Of a DNA stretch of 64,000 nt, positions 52,085 through 60,645 are shown piece by piece. The notes under the pieces were generated by a model. It was not told the origin of the DNA, did no database searches, and was given only the letters and a program-made list of their open reading frames with translations. The DNA comes from Flavobacterium sp. LC2016-13. GTDB lineage: Bacteria > Bacteroidota > Bacteroidia > Flavobacteriales > Flavobacteriaceae. The translations under genes and the position numbers were made by a program. The DNA lies in contig NZ_WMDQ01000001.1 in NCBI RefSeq assembly GCF_009707955.1, forward strand, positions 496,001 through 560,000, given 5' to 3'. How positions within the stretch are numbered: the stretch's first letter is position 1; each line of letters begins with the position of its first letter.

Positions 52085-55000
52085 ATGAAACAAGCCATAA
52101 TCCTATATATTTTTCTACTCCCAATCTTCTCATTTTCTCAGATAAATGGGAGCTTAACGCTAGATTGGCAAAGTAAAAAAGAGATGAGTTACGGCGACTT
52201 TAAAATCACGATTCCATACTTTACAGGAAACAGTTTTAGGTACGATACTACTAAAAAAAACATAACATTGCTCCTTAATCTGTCTGAATCCGGTTCTTCA
52301 AACGGCAATTCTGTCGTGCTAACTAATATTATTTACGAGTCAGTTTCAATTGCCGAATTAGGAGATTTAACACTCCAAAATATCCCGGACAAACCAAATG
52401 AAACGCTAAAAATCGCCTCAGCGAGAGATAAAAAACAAATTTTCCTTTCACTTTACCCAATTATAAGAGACGGAAATAGCTACAAACGCATCAGATCATT
52501 TTCATATTCTACAAATAATAATACTTCTAAAAATAGCGCTTCTTCGTCATTTCAAAAAGCCGCCCTTGTTTCAAATTCAGTCTTAGCTTCTGGTGACTGG
52601 TATCGTTTTTATGTCGAAAAATCAGGTGTTTATAGAATTTCAAAGTCTTTTTTGCAAAGTTTAGGATTCGATGCGGGAAAAGTTAACCCAAAAACAATTA
52701 AAATTTATGGAAACGGTGGAAGAATGCTTCCGCTTGCAAACAACATTTATTACCCCGAAGATTTAACAGAAAACAATATCCAGATTATAGGAGAAAGCGA
52801 CGGTACATTTAATAATGAAGATTATATTCTTTTTTATGCCGAAGGAGTTGATAACTGGAATACAGAAAGCCAGACCAATTTAAATTTATACGACACAAAA
52901 TCATACTATTATATAACGTCTGGCGGAAGCGACGGAAAAAGAATTCCTATTTTAAACCAGCCTACAGGCAGCACTACATTAGAACTAAACACGTTTGATG
53001 ACTATCAATATCACGAAACTGACCTGACAAACATTGCACACGCAGGACGTCAATGGCTTGGAGAAGCTTTTGAAATTAACCAGGAACAAGAATTTGACTT
53101 TAATTTTCCTAATCTCGAAACTTCGGTTCCTGTAAAAATAGAATTAAATGCAGCCGCAGCCGCCTACACGCCGACTTCTTTTGCAGTTTCTTCAAACGGG
53201 CAAAATATTGGTACTATCTCTTTTAATGCAATAGTTGTAAATTCAGATACTAAATTTTACAACTCAGAACTTCCTTCAAATACTACTTTCACAGGTTCCG
53301 ATAATATCAAAATAAAACTCACGTATAATAATAATGGTGTTCCTGGATCAAAAGGATACCTGGATTATATCAATTTAATTGCAAAAAGAAAACTTCTGGG
53401 AACCGGGAAACAATTTAAGTTTCAATATAATCTTGCAGGTTCAACTCCGGGAATTGTAAATTACACTATAGGAAATGCTTCAGCGATAAGTCAAGTTTGG
53501 GATATTACAGACCTATATAATGTATCGAAAATAGAAAACGCAAATTTAGCCACTTTTAGCTTCAAGGCATCTTTAGGAGAAATCAGAAAATATATTGCTA
53601 TTGATGGCGGAGATTATTACACACCTTTAAAAGACAATCAACCCAAAGTAACAAATCAAAACTTAAAAGGAACTATTTTCAAAAACATTCAAAATACTTT
53701 TCAGGATATCGATTATGTTATTGTTGCGCCTAAATCGTTAGTTTCTCAAGCTGAAAAATTAGCAAGTTTCCATCGTACTTATTCTAATTTAAATGTAAAA
53801 GTAATTGCTTTAGAAAACATCTATCAGGAATTTTCTTCAGGCAAACAAGATATTGCGGCCATTAGAAATTGCATTAAATACATTTATGACAATGCTTCTT
53901 CTTCAGATAAAAAAATTAAATATTTGAATTTATTTGGAGATGCTTCTTTTGATTATAAAAACAGAATTACGAACAACACTAATATAGTACCTATATATCA
54001 CTCCTTAAATAGTACGACTACCGGAGAATCATCTTTTGCATCTGACGATTTTTACGGACTTATGGATGCTGACGAAGGAAATGTCGTTTCTTTTTTTGGA
54101 GGAATTGACGTTGCAGTAGGAAGAATGCTTATTTCTGACAATGCTCAGGCAGAAGAAATGGTGAATAAGGTTTTAGAATATCATGACATAAAATCTTATG
54201 GAAACTGGAGAAACAATTACGTATTATTAAGTGATGATGCTGACCAAAGTTCTGATGCTTCCCTACAATCACGTCAAAATGCTTTGGCCGATGTCATTGC
54301 AACAGAAAAACCATTTTTTAACATTGATAAAATCCTTTTAGATTCTTATACTCAGGAAGCTTCTGCGGGAGGTTCAAGATATCCAAAAGCAAGAACCGAT
54401 TTTTTTAATGCTTTCGAAAAAGGAGCTTTAGTCTTTAATTATTTAGGACATGGTGGTGAAGATGGTTTAGCGAGCGAACGAATTTGGGAAAAAGCAGATG
54501 GTCAAAATTTAAATAACCAATATAGATATCCTTTATTTATAACCATTACTTGTGAATTTTCGCGATTTGATGACCCAACAAGACCAACTGCAGGCGAATA
54601 TACTTTTTGGAACCCGAAAGGCGGCGCAATCTCGATGCTTACAACCATTCGATCTATAGGTCAATTTAATGCTGAAAATTTTAATGACAGCCTTACTAAA
54701 AACCTGCTTTCTTATAATTCAAATCAATACACAACTATTGCAGAAGCGCTTCGTATTTCAAAAAATGAAAAACCAAGCTCTTCCAGTAACGTTGTCTTTT
54801 ATATTGGAGACCCGGCCTTAATGCTGGCAATTCCAAAACCCCGAATCAATTTAACAAAAGTTAATGATGTTGCTATTTCCCAAACACTTCCCGATTTTAA
54901 ATCTTTAGCAAAAATTAAAATTACAGGAGAAATTACAGATGAAAACAACACTATTTTAAGCAATTATAATGGTGAATTAGCAACTGCTATTTTCGACAAG

Positions 55001-55921
55001 TTAATTACAAGATCGACCTTAAATAATGATGGATATAGCCCTGCAATGTCATTTAAAACTCTTGGCGAGACAATATTTAGAGGAAATGCATCTGTAACCA
55101 ACGGTCAATTTGAGTTTAGTTTTGTAGTTCCCAGAGATATAAGGATTCCTGTAGATAATGGAAGAATTAGTTTTTATTCGAAGAAAAACGGAAATTTAGA
55201 AAACCAATCGGGCTATAACAGTATTATAAAAATTGGTGGAATAAATGAAAATGCTCCTGTGGACAATATAAATCCAAAAGTGAAGTTATATATGAACGAC
55301 GAAACTTTTGTTTCTGGTGGAATTACAAATAGTTCGCCTTTTTTATTGGCTTTTTTGGAGGATGAAAATGGAATAAATACAGCTAGCGGAATTGGTCATG
55401 ATATTGTTGCGATTTTAGACGGAGATGTTAGTAATCCTTATATTTTAAACGATTATTATCAAACTAAATTAGATGATTATACTAATGGAAATGTACGTTT
55501 TCCATTAAGAAATTTAGCCGCAGGATTGCACACAATAAGTTTCACGGCCTGGGATGTTTATAATAATCCGGTGACAAGCGAAATACAATTTATAGTTGTT
55601 GGAGACGAGTCGTTGACACTTTCACATGTTCTTAATTATCCGAATCCGTTTTCGACCTATACACAATTTTGGTTTTCTCATAACAGACCTTATGAACCTT
55701 TAGAGGTTCAGGTCCAGGTTATGACTATAACAGGAAAAGTAGTTTGGACAAAAAATCAGGTTATTACTACCGAAGGATTTTTGTCACGTGAAATAACATG
55801 GGATGGAAAAGATGATTTCGGAGACCGCATAGGAAAAGGAGTTTATATTTACAAACTCACCGTTAAATCTAATTTAACAAATAAAAAAGCAGAAAAGTAC
55901 GAAAAACTTGTCATATTATAA
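52085..55921 (+). CDS. porU: Type IX secretion system sortase PorU
   Basis: 1278 residues with a signal peptide (LLPIFSFSQ). Cysteine peptidase of family C25: catalytic His789 in YLGHGGEDGL and Cys823 in TITCEFSRFDDP. PorU removes the C-terminal sorting domain of T9SS cargo and links it to A-LPS. It has its own C-terminal immunoglobulin-like domain with VLNYPNPFSTYTQF and KGVYIYKLTV, of the FlgD/type A sorting-domain kind, as in other PorU proteins. porV follows after 41 bp. Confidence 0.95.
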   Translation: MKQAIILYIFLLPIFSFSQINGSLTLDWQSKKEMSYGDFKITIPYFTGNSFRYDTTKKNITLLLNLSESGSSNGNSVVLTNIIYESVSIAELGDLTLQNIPDKPNETLKIASARDKKQIFLSLYPIIRDGNSYKRIRSFSYSTNNNTSKNSASSSFQKAALVSNSVLASGDWYRFYVEKSGVYRISKSFLQSLGFDAGKVNPKTIKIYGNGGRMLPLANNIYYPEDLTENNIQIIGESDGTFNNEDYILFYAEGVDNWNTESQTNLNLYDTKSYYYITSGGSDGKRIPILNQPTGSTTLELNTFDDYQYHETDLTNIAHAGRQWLGEAFEINQEQEFDFNFPNLETSVPVKIELNAAAAAYTPTSFAVSSNGQNIGTISFNAIVVNSDTKFYNSELPSNTTFTGSDNIKIKLTYNNNGVPGSKGYLDYINLIAKRKLLGTGKQFKFQYNLAGSTPGIVNYTIGNASAISQVWDITDLYNVSKIENANLATFSFKASLGEIRKYIAIDGGDYYTPLKDNQPKVTNQNLKGTIFKNIQNTFQDIDYVIVAPKSLVSQAEKLASFHRTYSNLNVKVIALENIYQEFSSGKQDIAAIRNCIKYIYDNASSSDKKIKYLNLFGDASFDYKNRITNNTNIVPIYHSLNSTTTGESSFASDDFYGLMDADEGNVVSFFGGIDVAVGRMLISDNAQAEEMVNKVLEYHDIKSYGNWRNNYVLLSDDADQSSDASLQSRQNALADVIATEKPFFNIDKILLDSYTQEASAGGSRYPKARTDFFNAFEKGALVFNYLGHGGEDGLASERIWEKADGQNLNNQYRYPLFITITCEFSRFDDPTRPTAGEYTFWNPKGGAISMLTTIRSIGQFNAENFNDSLTKNLLSYNSNQYTTIAEALRISKNEKPSSSSNVVFYIGDPALMLAIPKPRINLTKVNDVAISQTLPDFKSLAKIKITGEITDENNTILSNYNGELATAIFDKLITRSTLNNDGYSPAMSFKTLGETIFRGNASVTNGQFEFSFVVPRDIRIPVDNGRISFYSKKNGNLENQSGYNSIIKIGGINENAPVDNINPKVKLYMNDETFVSGGITNSSPFLLAFLEDENGINTASGIGHDIVAILDGDVSNPYILNDYYQTKLDDYTNGNVRFPLRNLAAGLHTISFTAWDVYNNPVTSEIQFIVVGDESLTLSHVLNYPNPFSTYTQFWFSHNRPYEPLEVQVQVMTITGKVVWTKNQVITTEGFLSREITWDGKDDFGDRIGKGVYIYKLTVKSNLTNKKAEKYEKLVIL

Positions 55922-55962
55922 TAATATATATATTTTTACCATAAAAAACCCTAAATCTATAA

Positions 55963-57171
55963 ATGAAAAAAATATCTCTACTTTTAATTTGTTTATTAGT
56001 CATTTCATACGCAAAAGCCCAAGACATTACTCGTCCTATTACAACTGCAGTTCCATTTTTATTAGTCGCAGCAGACGCAAGAGCCGCTGGTTTGGCAGAC
56101 CAGGGAGTAGCAACATCTACCGATGCTTATTCTCAACAATGGAATCCTGCAAAATATGCATTTGCAGTAGAAGCACAAGGTCTTTCTATAAGTTACACTC
56201 CTTATTTAACAGATTTAGCCAACGATATTTCACTTGGTCAGGTTACTTATTACAACAAAATAAATGAACGAAGTGCGTTTGCAACAAGTTTACGTTATTT
56301 TGGTTTTGGAGACATCGAGTTAAGAGCTACAGGAGACCCAAATGAAGTTCCAAGAATAGTTTCACCAAATGAATTTAGCTTAGACGGATCTTACTCTTTG
56401 AAATTGAGTGATAAATTCTCAATGGCAGTTGCTGCAAGATATATTCGTTCTAATTTAAAAATTGCTTCAGAAGAAGTTGATGCATCAGCCGCAAGCTCTT
56501 TTGCTGTAGATGTTGCCGGTTTTTATCAGTCTGACGAAATTGCCTACAGCGATTTTAATGGTAGATGGAGAGCAGGTTTTAATATTCAAAATTTAGGACC
56601 TAAAATCAGTTATGATAAAGATGATATCAGTTCCAACTTTTTACCTGCAAACTTAAGATTAGGTGGTGGTTTTGATTTTATTTTAGACGACTATAATAAA
56701 GTTGGTGTAAGTGTAGAATTTACTAAACTTTTAGTACCAACTCCTCCGGGACCTGGAACTCCTGTAGATGCTAACGGAGATGGAGATTATTTAGATGCGG
56801 GAGATACTACTCAGGAAGCAGCAGATGCTAAAGCTTATCAGGATTACAAAGATATTGGATGGACTTCAGGAATATTTAAATCTTTTGGAGATGCTCCGGG
56901 AGGTTTTAGCGAAGAGATAAAAGAAATTACTTATAGTGTAGGTGCAGAATATATGTATCAGGATTCATTTGCAGTAAGAGCAGGATATTTTCATGAAAGT
57001 CCGATGAAAGGTGCAAGACAATTTTTCTCTTTAGGCGCCGGCTTCAAATATAATGTAGTAAAAGTTGACGTTTCTTATCTATTCTCGTCATCAAAAGTTA
57101 AAAATCCACTGGAAAACACCCTTCGTTTTTCTTTAACCTTTAACTTTGGCGACAAATACGAAGTTTACTAA
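55963..57171 (+). CDS. porV: Type IX secretion system outer-membrane protein PorV
   Basis: 402 residues with a signal peptide (LLVISYAKAQ). FadL-like outer-membrane barrel that shuttles T9SS cargo between the translocon SprA and PorU. Typical start after the signal: TTAVPFLLVAADARAAGLAD, then QQWNPAKYAF and a barrel end FSLTFNFGDKYEVY. A long loop (about 265-300) carries a DANGDGDYLDAGDT stretch reminiscent of a calcium loop. Ends at a strong terminator. Confidence 0.95.
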   Translation: MKKISLLLICLLVISYAKAQDITRPITTAVPFLLVAADARAAGLADQGVATSTDAYSQQWNPAKYAFAVEAQGLSISYTPYLTDLANDISLGQVTYYNKINERSAFATSLRYFGFGDIELRATGDPNEVPRIVSPNEFSLDGSYSLKLSDKFSMAVAARYIRSNLKIASEEVDASAASSFAVDVAGFYQSDEIAYSDFNGRWRAGFNIQNLGPKISYDKDDISSNFLPANLRLGGGFDFILDDYNKVGVSVEFTKLLVPTPPGPGTPVDANGDGDYLDAGDTTQEAADAKAYQDYKDIGWTSGIFKSFGDAPGGFSEEIKEITYSVGAEYMYQDSFAVRAGYFHESPMKGARQFFSLGAGFKYNVVKVDVSYLFSSSKVKNPLENTLRFSLTFNFGDKYEVY

Positions 57172-57196
57172 ACAAAAAACATAAAAATATAATAAC

Positions 57197-57236
57197 AATC
57201 CAAATTTCTGATTTTTAGAAATTTGGATTTTTTTTC
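57197..57236 (+). terminator. Terminator of porU-porV
   Basis: Perfect 13-bp arms AATCCAAATTTCT (57197-57209) and AGAAATTTGGATT (57217-57229), then TTTTTTT. It ends only 12 bp before the cdd ATG. Confidence 0.9.
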
Positions 57237-57247
57237 CCATAAAAACA

Positions 57248-57730
57248 ATGAAAGAGATAAGCGTTACATCATCATTTTTGGTATACGATTCGAAAGAACA
57301 ACTGCCAAACGACGTTCAAAACCTAATGGAACAAGCGATTGAAATTCGCAAAAAAGCTTATGCACCTTATTCTCAATTTAGAGTTGGAGCAGCGTTACTT
57401 CTTGATAACGGAAAAATAGTTTTAGGATCAAATCAGGAAAATGCAGCTTATCCGTCGGGATTATGTGCAGAACGTGTTGCCATTTTTTACGCAGGAAGTG
57501 TTTATCCTGAAGCTAAAATCTTAAAAATGGCTATTACTGCCGCTTCAGACAACAACCAAACCAAAGCTCCAATTCCGCCGTGTGGTTCTTGCAGACAATC
57601 AATTGCAGAATATGAAATCAAGCAAGACACCCCTATAGAAATCTATTTTATGGGCGAAATTGGCGAAGTTTATAAATCAACATCCCTTAAAAATTTGCTT
57701 CCTTTTATGTTCGATAAAAAGTTCTTGTAA
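57248..57730 (+). CDS. cdd: Cytidine deaminase
   Basis: 160 residues; deaminates cytidine and deoxycytidine. Zinc ligands are in LCAERVAIF and PPCGSCRQSIAEY. YAPYSQFRVGAALL and GSNQENAAYPSG are the substrate-binding segments. A single-domain, tetramer-type enzyme with a slightly long N-terminus. The porV terminator lies right before the start, so the promoter is either inside porV or the gene is served by read-through. Confidence 0.93.
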   Translation: MKEISVTSSFLVYDSKEQLPNDVQNLMEQAIEIRKKAYAPYSQFRVGAALLLDNGKIVLGSNQENAAYPSGLCAERVAIFYAGSVYPEAKILKMAITAASDNNQTKAPIPPCGSCRQSIAEYEIKQDTPIEIYFMGEIGEVYKSTSLKNLLPFMFDKKFL

Positions 57731-57780
57731 AAAAAAGCCAAAAAGTCTCTTTTAAATTTTAGTTCTTAAACGGAATGTCT

Positions 57781-57788
57781 TATTTTTG
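57781..57788 (+). promoter_or_regulatory. -7 promoter element of pdhA
   Basis: TATTTTTG, exact match to TAnnTTTG. It overlaps the in-frame ATG at 57786, so that ATG cannot be in the mRNA; the start is placed at 57888. Confidence 0.6.
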
Positions 57789-57887
57789 CATCCCGACCTT
57801 TCGGGCGCAAATTTGTGGGAGGAAACTATTTTGCGTTATAGGCAACAATTGATAACACAAACAACTTTAGCAAAAGAAAGAATTCAG

Positions 57888-58886
57888 ATGAAAGAAGTTA
57901 CAAAAGAAGTATATTTAAAGTGGTACGAAGACATGCTACTTTGGAGAAAGTTTGAAGACAAACTTGCAGCATTATACATTCAACAAAAAGTTAGAGGTTT
58001 TCTACACTTATATAATGGTCAGGAAGCCGTATTAGCAGGTGCTTTGCATGCTATGGACCTGACTAAAGATAAAATGATTACTGCTTACAGAAACCACGTA
58101 CAACCAATTGGTATGGGAGTTGATCCTAGACGTGTAATGGCCGAATTATTAGGAAAAGCTACAGGAACTTCTAAAGGTATGGGAGGTTCTATGCACATTT
58201 TCTCTAAAGAACACCGTTTTTACGGAGGTCACGGAATTGTAGGTGGACAAATTCCTGTTGGAGCTGGTTTAGCTTTTGCAGATAAGTATTTTGAAACTGG
58301 CGGTGTTACTATGACCTATTTTGGTGATGGAGCTGCAAGACAAGGTTCATTACACGAAGCTTTTAACATGGCTATGTTATGGAAACTTCCGGTTGTATTT
58401 ATCGTTGAAAACAACGGTTATGCAATGGGTACTTCTGTTGAAAGAACTGCAAACCACACTGATATCTGGAAACTTGGTTTAGGTTATGAAATGCCTTGCG
58501 GACCTGTTGACGGAATGAATCCTGTAAAAGTAGCTGAAGCAATGACAGAAGCTATTGATAGAGCTCGTCGTGGTGATGGACCAACTTTCCTTGAAATGAA
58601 AACGTACCGTTACAGAGGACACTCTATGTCTGATGCACAATTATACCGTTCTAAAGAAGAGGTTGAAGAGTACAAAAAAATTGACCCAATTACTCAGGTT
58701 TTAGATGTAATTATGGATCAAAAATATGCTACAGAAGAAGAAATTGAAGCAATTGACCAAAGAGTTAAAGACTTGGTTGAAGAATGTGTGAAATTCGCTG
58801 AAGAATCTCCATATCCTGAATTACAGCAATTATACGACGTAGTATACGCACAAGAAGATTACCCATTCACACCTCATAAACTATAA
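57888..58886 (+). CDS. pdhA: Pyruvate dehydrogenase E1 component, alpha subunit
   Basis: 332 residues from the ATG at 57888 (MKEVTKEVYLKW), which has an AAAAGAAAG site; the in-frame ATG at 57786 lies in the promoter. Decarboxylates pyruvate with thiamine diphosphate. The cofactor-binding motif is GDGAARQGSLHEAFNMAMLW ending in NN (residues EN-N-GYAMGTS follow). GGSMHIFSK and YRGHSMSD are phosphorylation-loop-like family motifs. E2 follows after 6 bp. The E1 beta gene is not in the window, so it must be encoded elsewhere. Confidence 0.95.
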   Translation: MKEVTKEVYLKWYEDMLLWRKFEDKLAALYIQQKVRGFLHLYNGQEAVLAGALHAMDLTKDKMITAYRNHVQPIGMGVDPRRVMAELLGKATGTSKGMGGSMHIFSKEHRFYGGHGIVGGQIPVGAGLAFADKYFETGGVTMTYFGDGAARQGSLHEAFNMAMLWKLPVVFIVENNGYAMGTSVERTANHTDIWKLGLGYEMPCGPVDGMNPVKVAEAMTEAIDRARRGDGPTFLEMKTYRYRGHSMSDAQLYRSKEEVEEYKKIDPITQVLDVIMDQKYATEEEIEAIDQRVKDLVEECVKFAEESPYPELQQLYDVVYAQEDYPFTPHKL

Positions 58887-58892
58887 TATATT

Positions 58893-60536
58893 ATGGCGAT
58901 AAAAGTAACAATGCCTCGTTTGAGCGATACTATGACGGAAGGAACGGTAGCGACTTGGTTAAAAAAAGTAGGCGACAAAATTAGCGAAGGAGATATCCTT
59001 GCTGAAATTGAAACAGATAAAGCAACAATGGAATTTGAGTCTTTCAACGAAGGAACTCTTTTACATATCGGAATTCAGGCTGGAGAAACTGCTCCGGTTG
59101 ATTCATTATTAGCAATTATTGGAAACGAAGGAGAAGATATCTCAGCATTATTAGCTGGTGGTGATGCTCCTGCTGCTGCTTCCGAAGCTTCGGCACCAAA
59201 AGCTGACGCTCCTGCTGCAGAAGCTAAAACTGAAGCTGCTCCTGCAAAAGCTGCAACTGAATTACCAAAAGGTGTTGTAGTTGTAACTATGCCTCGTTTG
59301 AGCGATACAATGACTGAAGGAACTGTAGCTACATGGTTAAAAAAAGTAGGTGATGCTGTTGCTGAAGGCGACATTTTAGCTGAAATTGAAACTGACAAAG
59401 CTACTATGGAGTTTGAGTCATTCAATGCCGGAACATTATTATACATCGGAATTCAGGAAGGAAATACTGCACCTGTTGATAGTTTATTAGCTATTATCGG
59501 ACCTGCAGGAACTGACATTGCTGGAATTGCTGACAATTATACTGCCGGAGGAACTGCAACTGCTCCTGCAACAGAAGAAAAAGCTGCTCCTGCTGCTGAA
59601 AAAGCAACTGAGACAGTAAACAATACTTCAGACGGAAGAATTTTAGCTTCACCATTAGCTAAAAAAATCGCTTCTGATAAAGGAATTCAATTAACTCAGG
59701 TTAAAGGTTCTGGAGAAAACGGACGTATCGTAAAAAGCGATATCGAAAACTTTACTCCATCTGCACAAGCACAACCTGCTGCAACTTCTGGTGCTAAACC
59801 ACAAGAAACTGCTGCTGCACCTGCTGCACCAAAAGTATTTGTTCCTGCCGGAGAAGTTTTCACAGAAGAGATCAAAAACTCTCAAATGCGTAAAATTATC
59901 GCAAAACGTTTGGCAGAATCTTTATTCACTGCTCCGCACTACAACTTAGTGATCGAAGTAAGTATGGATGAAGCAATGCAGGCAAGAGCGACAATTAATA
60001 CTGTTCCTGAAACAAAAGTTTCTTTCAACGATATGGTAATCAAAGCTTGTGCTTTAGCATTGAAAAAACACCCAAAAATTAACTCTCAGTGGAAAGAAGA
60101 TGCTATCATCATCAACCACCACGTTAATATTGGTGTTGCTGTAGCTGTTGAAGACGGATTAGTAGTTCCTGTATTGAAATTTACAGACGCTATGAGTTTA
60201 TCTCAAATTGGTGCTTCAGTAAGAGATTTAGCAGGAAGAGCTAAAAACAAAAAACTTGGACCACAAGAAATGGAAGGAAGTACTTTTACAGTATCTAACC
60301 TTGGAATGTTTGGTATTACTGAATTCAATTCAATTATCAACCAACCAAACTCTGCCATCCTTTCTGTAGGTGCAATTGTTGAGAAACCAGTCGTTAAAAA
60401 CGGTCAGATTGTAGTTGGAAACACAATGATGTTATCATTAGCTTGTGACCACAGAACAATTGACGGTGCAACGGGAGCTCAATTTTTACAAACACTAAAA
60501 CAATTCATCGAAAGCCCAGTTACAATGTTGGCATAA
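58893..60536 (+). CDS. pdhC: Dihydrolipoamide acetyltransferase (pyruvate dehydrogenase E2) with two lipoyl domains
   Basis: 547 residues. Two lipoyl domains (1-80 and 128-205) each carry ETDKATMEFES, with lipoylated Lys43 and Lys169. They are joined by Ala/Pro-rich linkers (DAPAAASEASAPKADAPAA). A peripheral-subunit-binding domain follows at about 248-290 (ILASPLAKKIASDKGI, GSGENGRIVKSDIENF), and the catalytic domain has the DHRTIDGATGAQFL active-site motif near the C-terminus. The two lipoyl domains are nearly identical in the first 25 residues, pointing to duplication and homogenisation. Confidence 0.96.
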   Translation: MAIKVTMPRLSDTMTEGTVATWLKKVGDKISEGDILAEIETDKATMEFESFNEGTLLHIGIQAGETAPVDSLLAIIGNEGEDISALLAGGDAPAAASEASAPKADAPAAEAKTEAAPAKAATELPKGVVVVTMPRLSDTMTEGTVATWLKKVGDAVAEGDILAEIETDKATMEFESFNAGTLLYIGIQEGNTAPVDSLLAIIGPAGTDIAGIADNYTAGGTATAPATEEKAAPAAEKATETVNNTSDGRILASPLAKKIASDKGIQLTQVKGSGENGRIVKSDIENFTPSAQAQPAATSGAKPQETAAAPAAPKVFVPAGEVFTEEIKNSQMRKIIAKRLAESLFTAPHYNLVIEVSMDEAMQARATINTVPETKVSFNDMVIKACALALKKHPKINSQWKEDAIIINHHVNIGVAVAVEDGLVVPVLKFTDAMSLSQIGASVRDLAGRAKNKKLGPQEMEGSTFTVSNLGMFGITEFNSIINQPNSAILSVGAIVEKPVVKNGQIVVGNTMMLSLACDHRTIDGATGAQFLQTLKQFIESPVTMLA

Positions 60537-60538
60537 AC

Positions 60539-60563
60539 TTGTCAACCTGAGCGCAGTCGAAGG
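60539..60563. repeat. CTTCGACTGCGCTC dispersed repeat, inverted copy
   Basis: TTGTCAACCTGAGCGCAGTC followed by GAAGG, the reverse complement type of the repeat at 22792. Confidence 0.5.
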
Positions 60564-60573
60564 TTTTGTATTT

Positions 60574-60611
60574 AAATCCCGTTTTGAGCAATCAGAACGG
60601 GATTTTTTATT
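60574..60611 (+). terminator. Terminator of pdhA-pdhC
   Basis: 14-bp arms AAATCCCGTTTTGA (60574-60587) and TCAGAACGGGATTT (60592-60605) with one G-T pair and loop GCAA, then TTTA. Confidence 0.85.
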
Positions 60612-60645
60612 TAATTTAGATTCTCAAATCCAATACTTAAGAAAA

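Noticed and set aside
55908..56267. Plus-strand frame of 119 codons between porU and porV
   Set aside because: It overlaps the signal peptide and start of porV in another frame and encodes a low-complexity, Ser/Arg-rich product.
59075..59446. Minus-strand frame of 123 codons opposite pdhC
   Set aside because: An artefact of the Ala-rich linker codons of the E2 protein on the plus strand.
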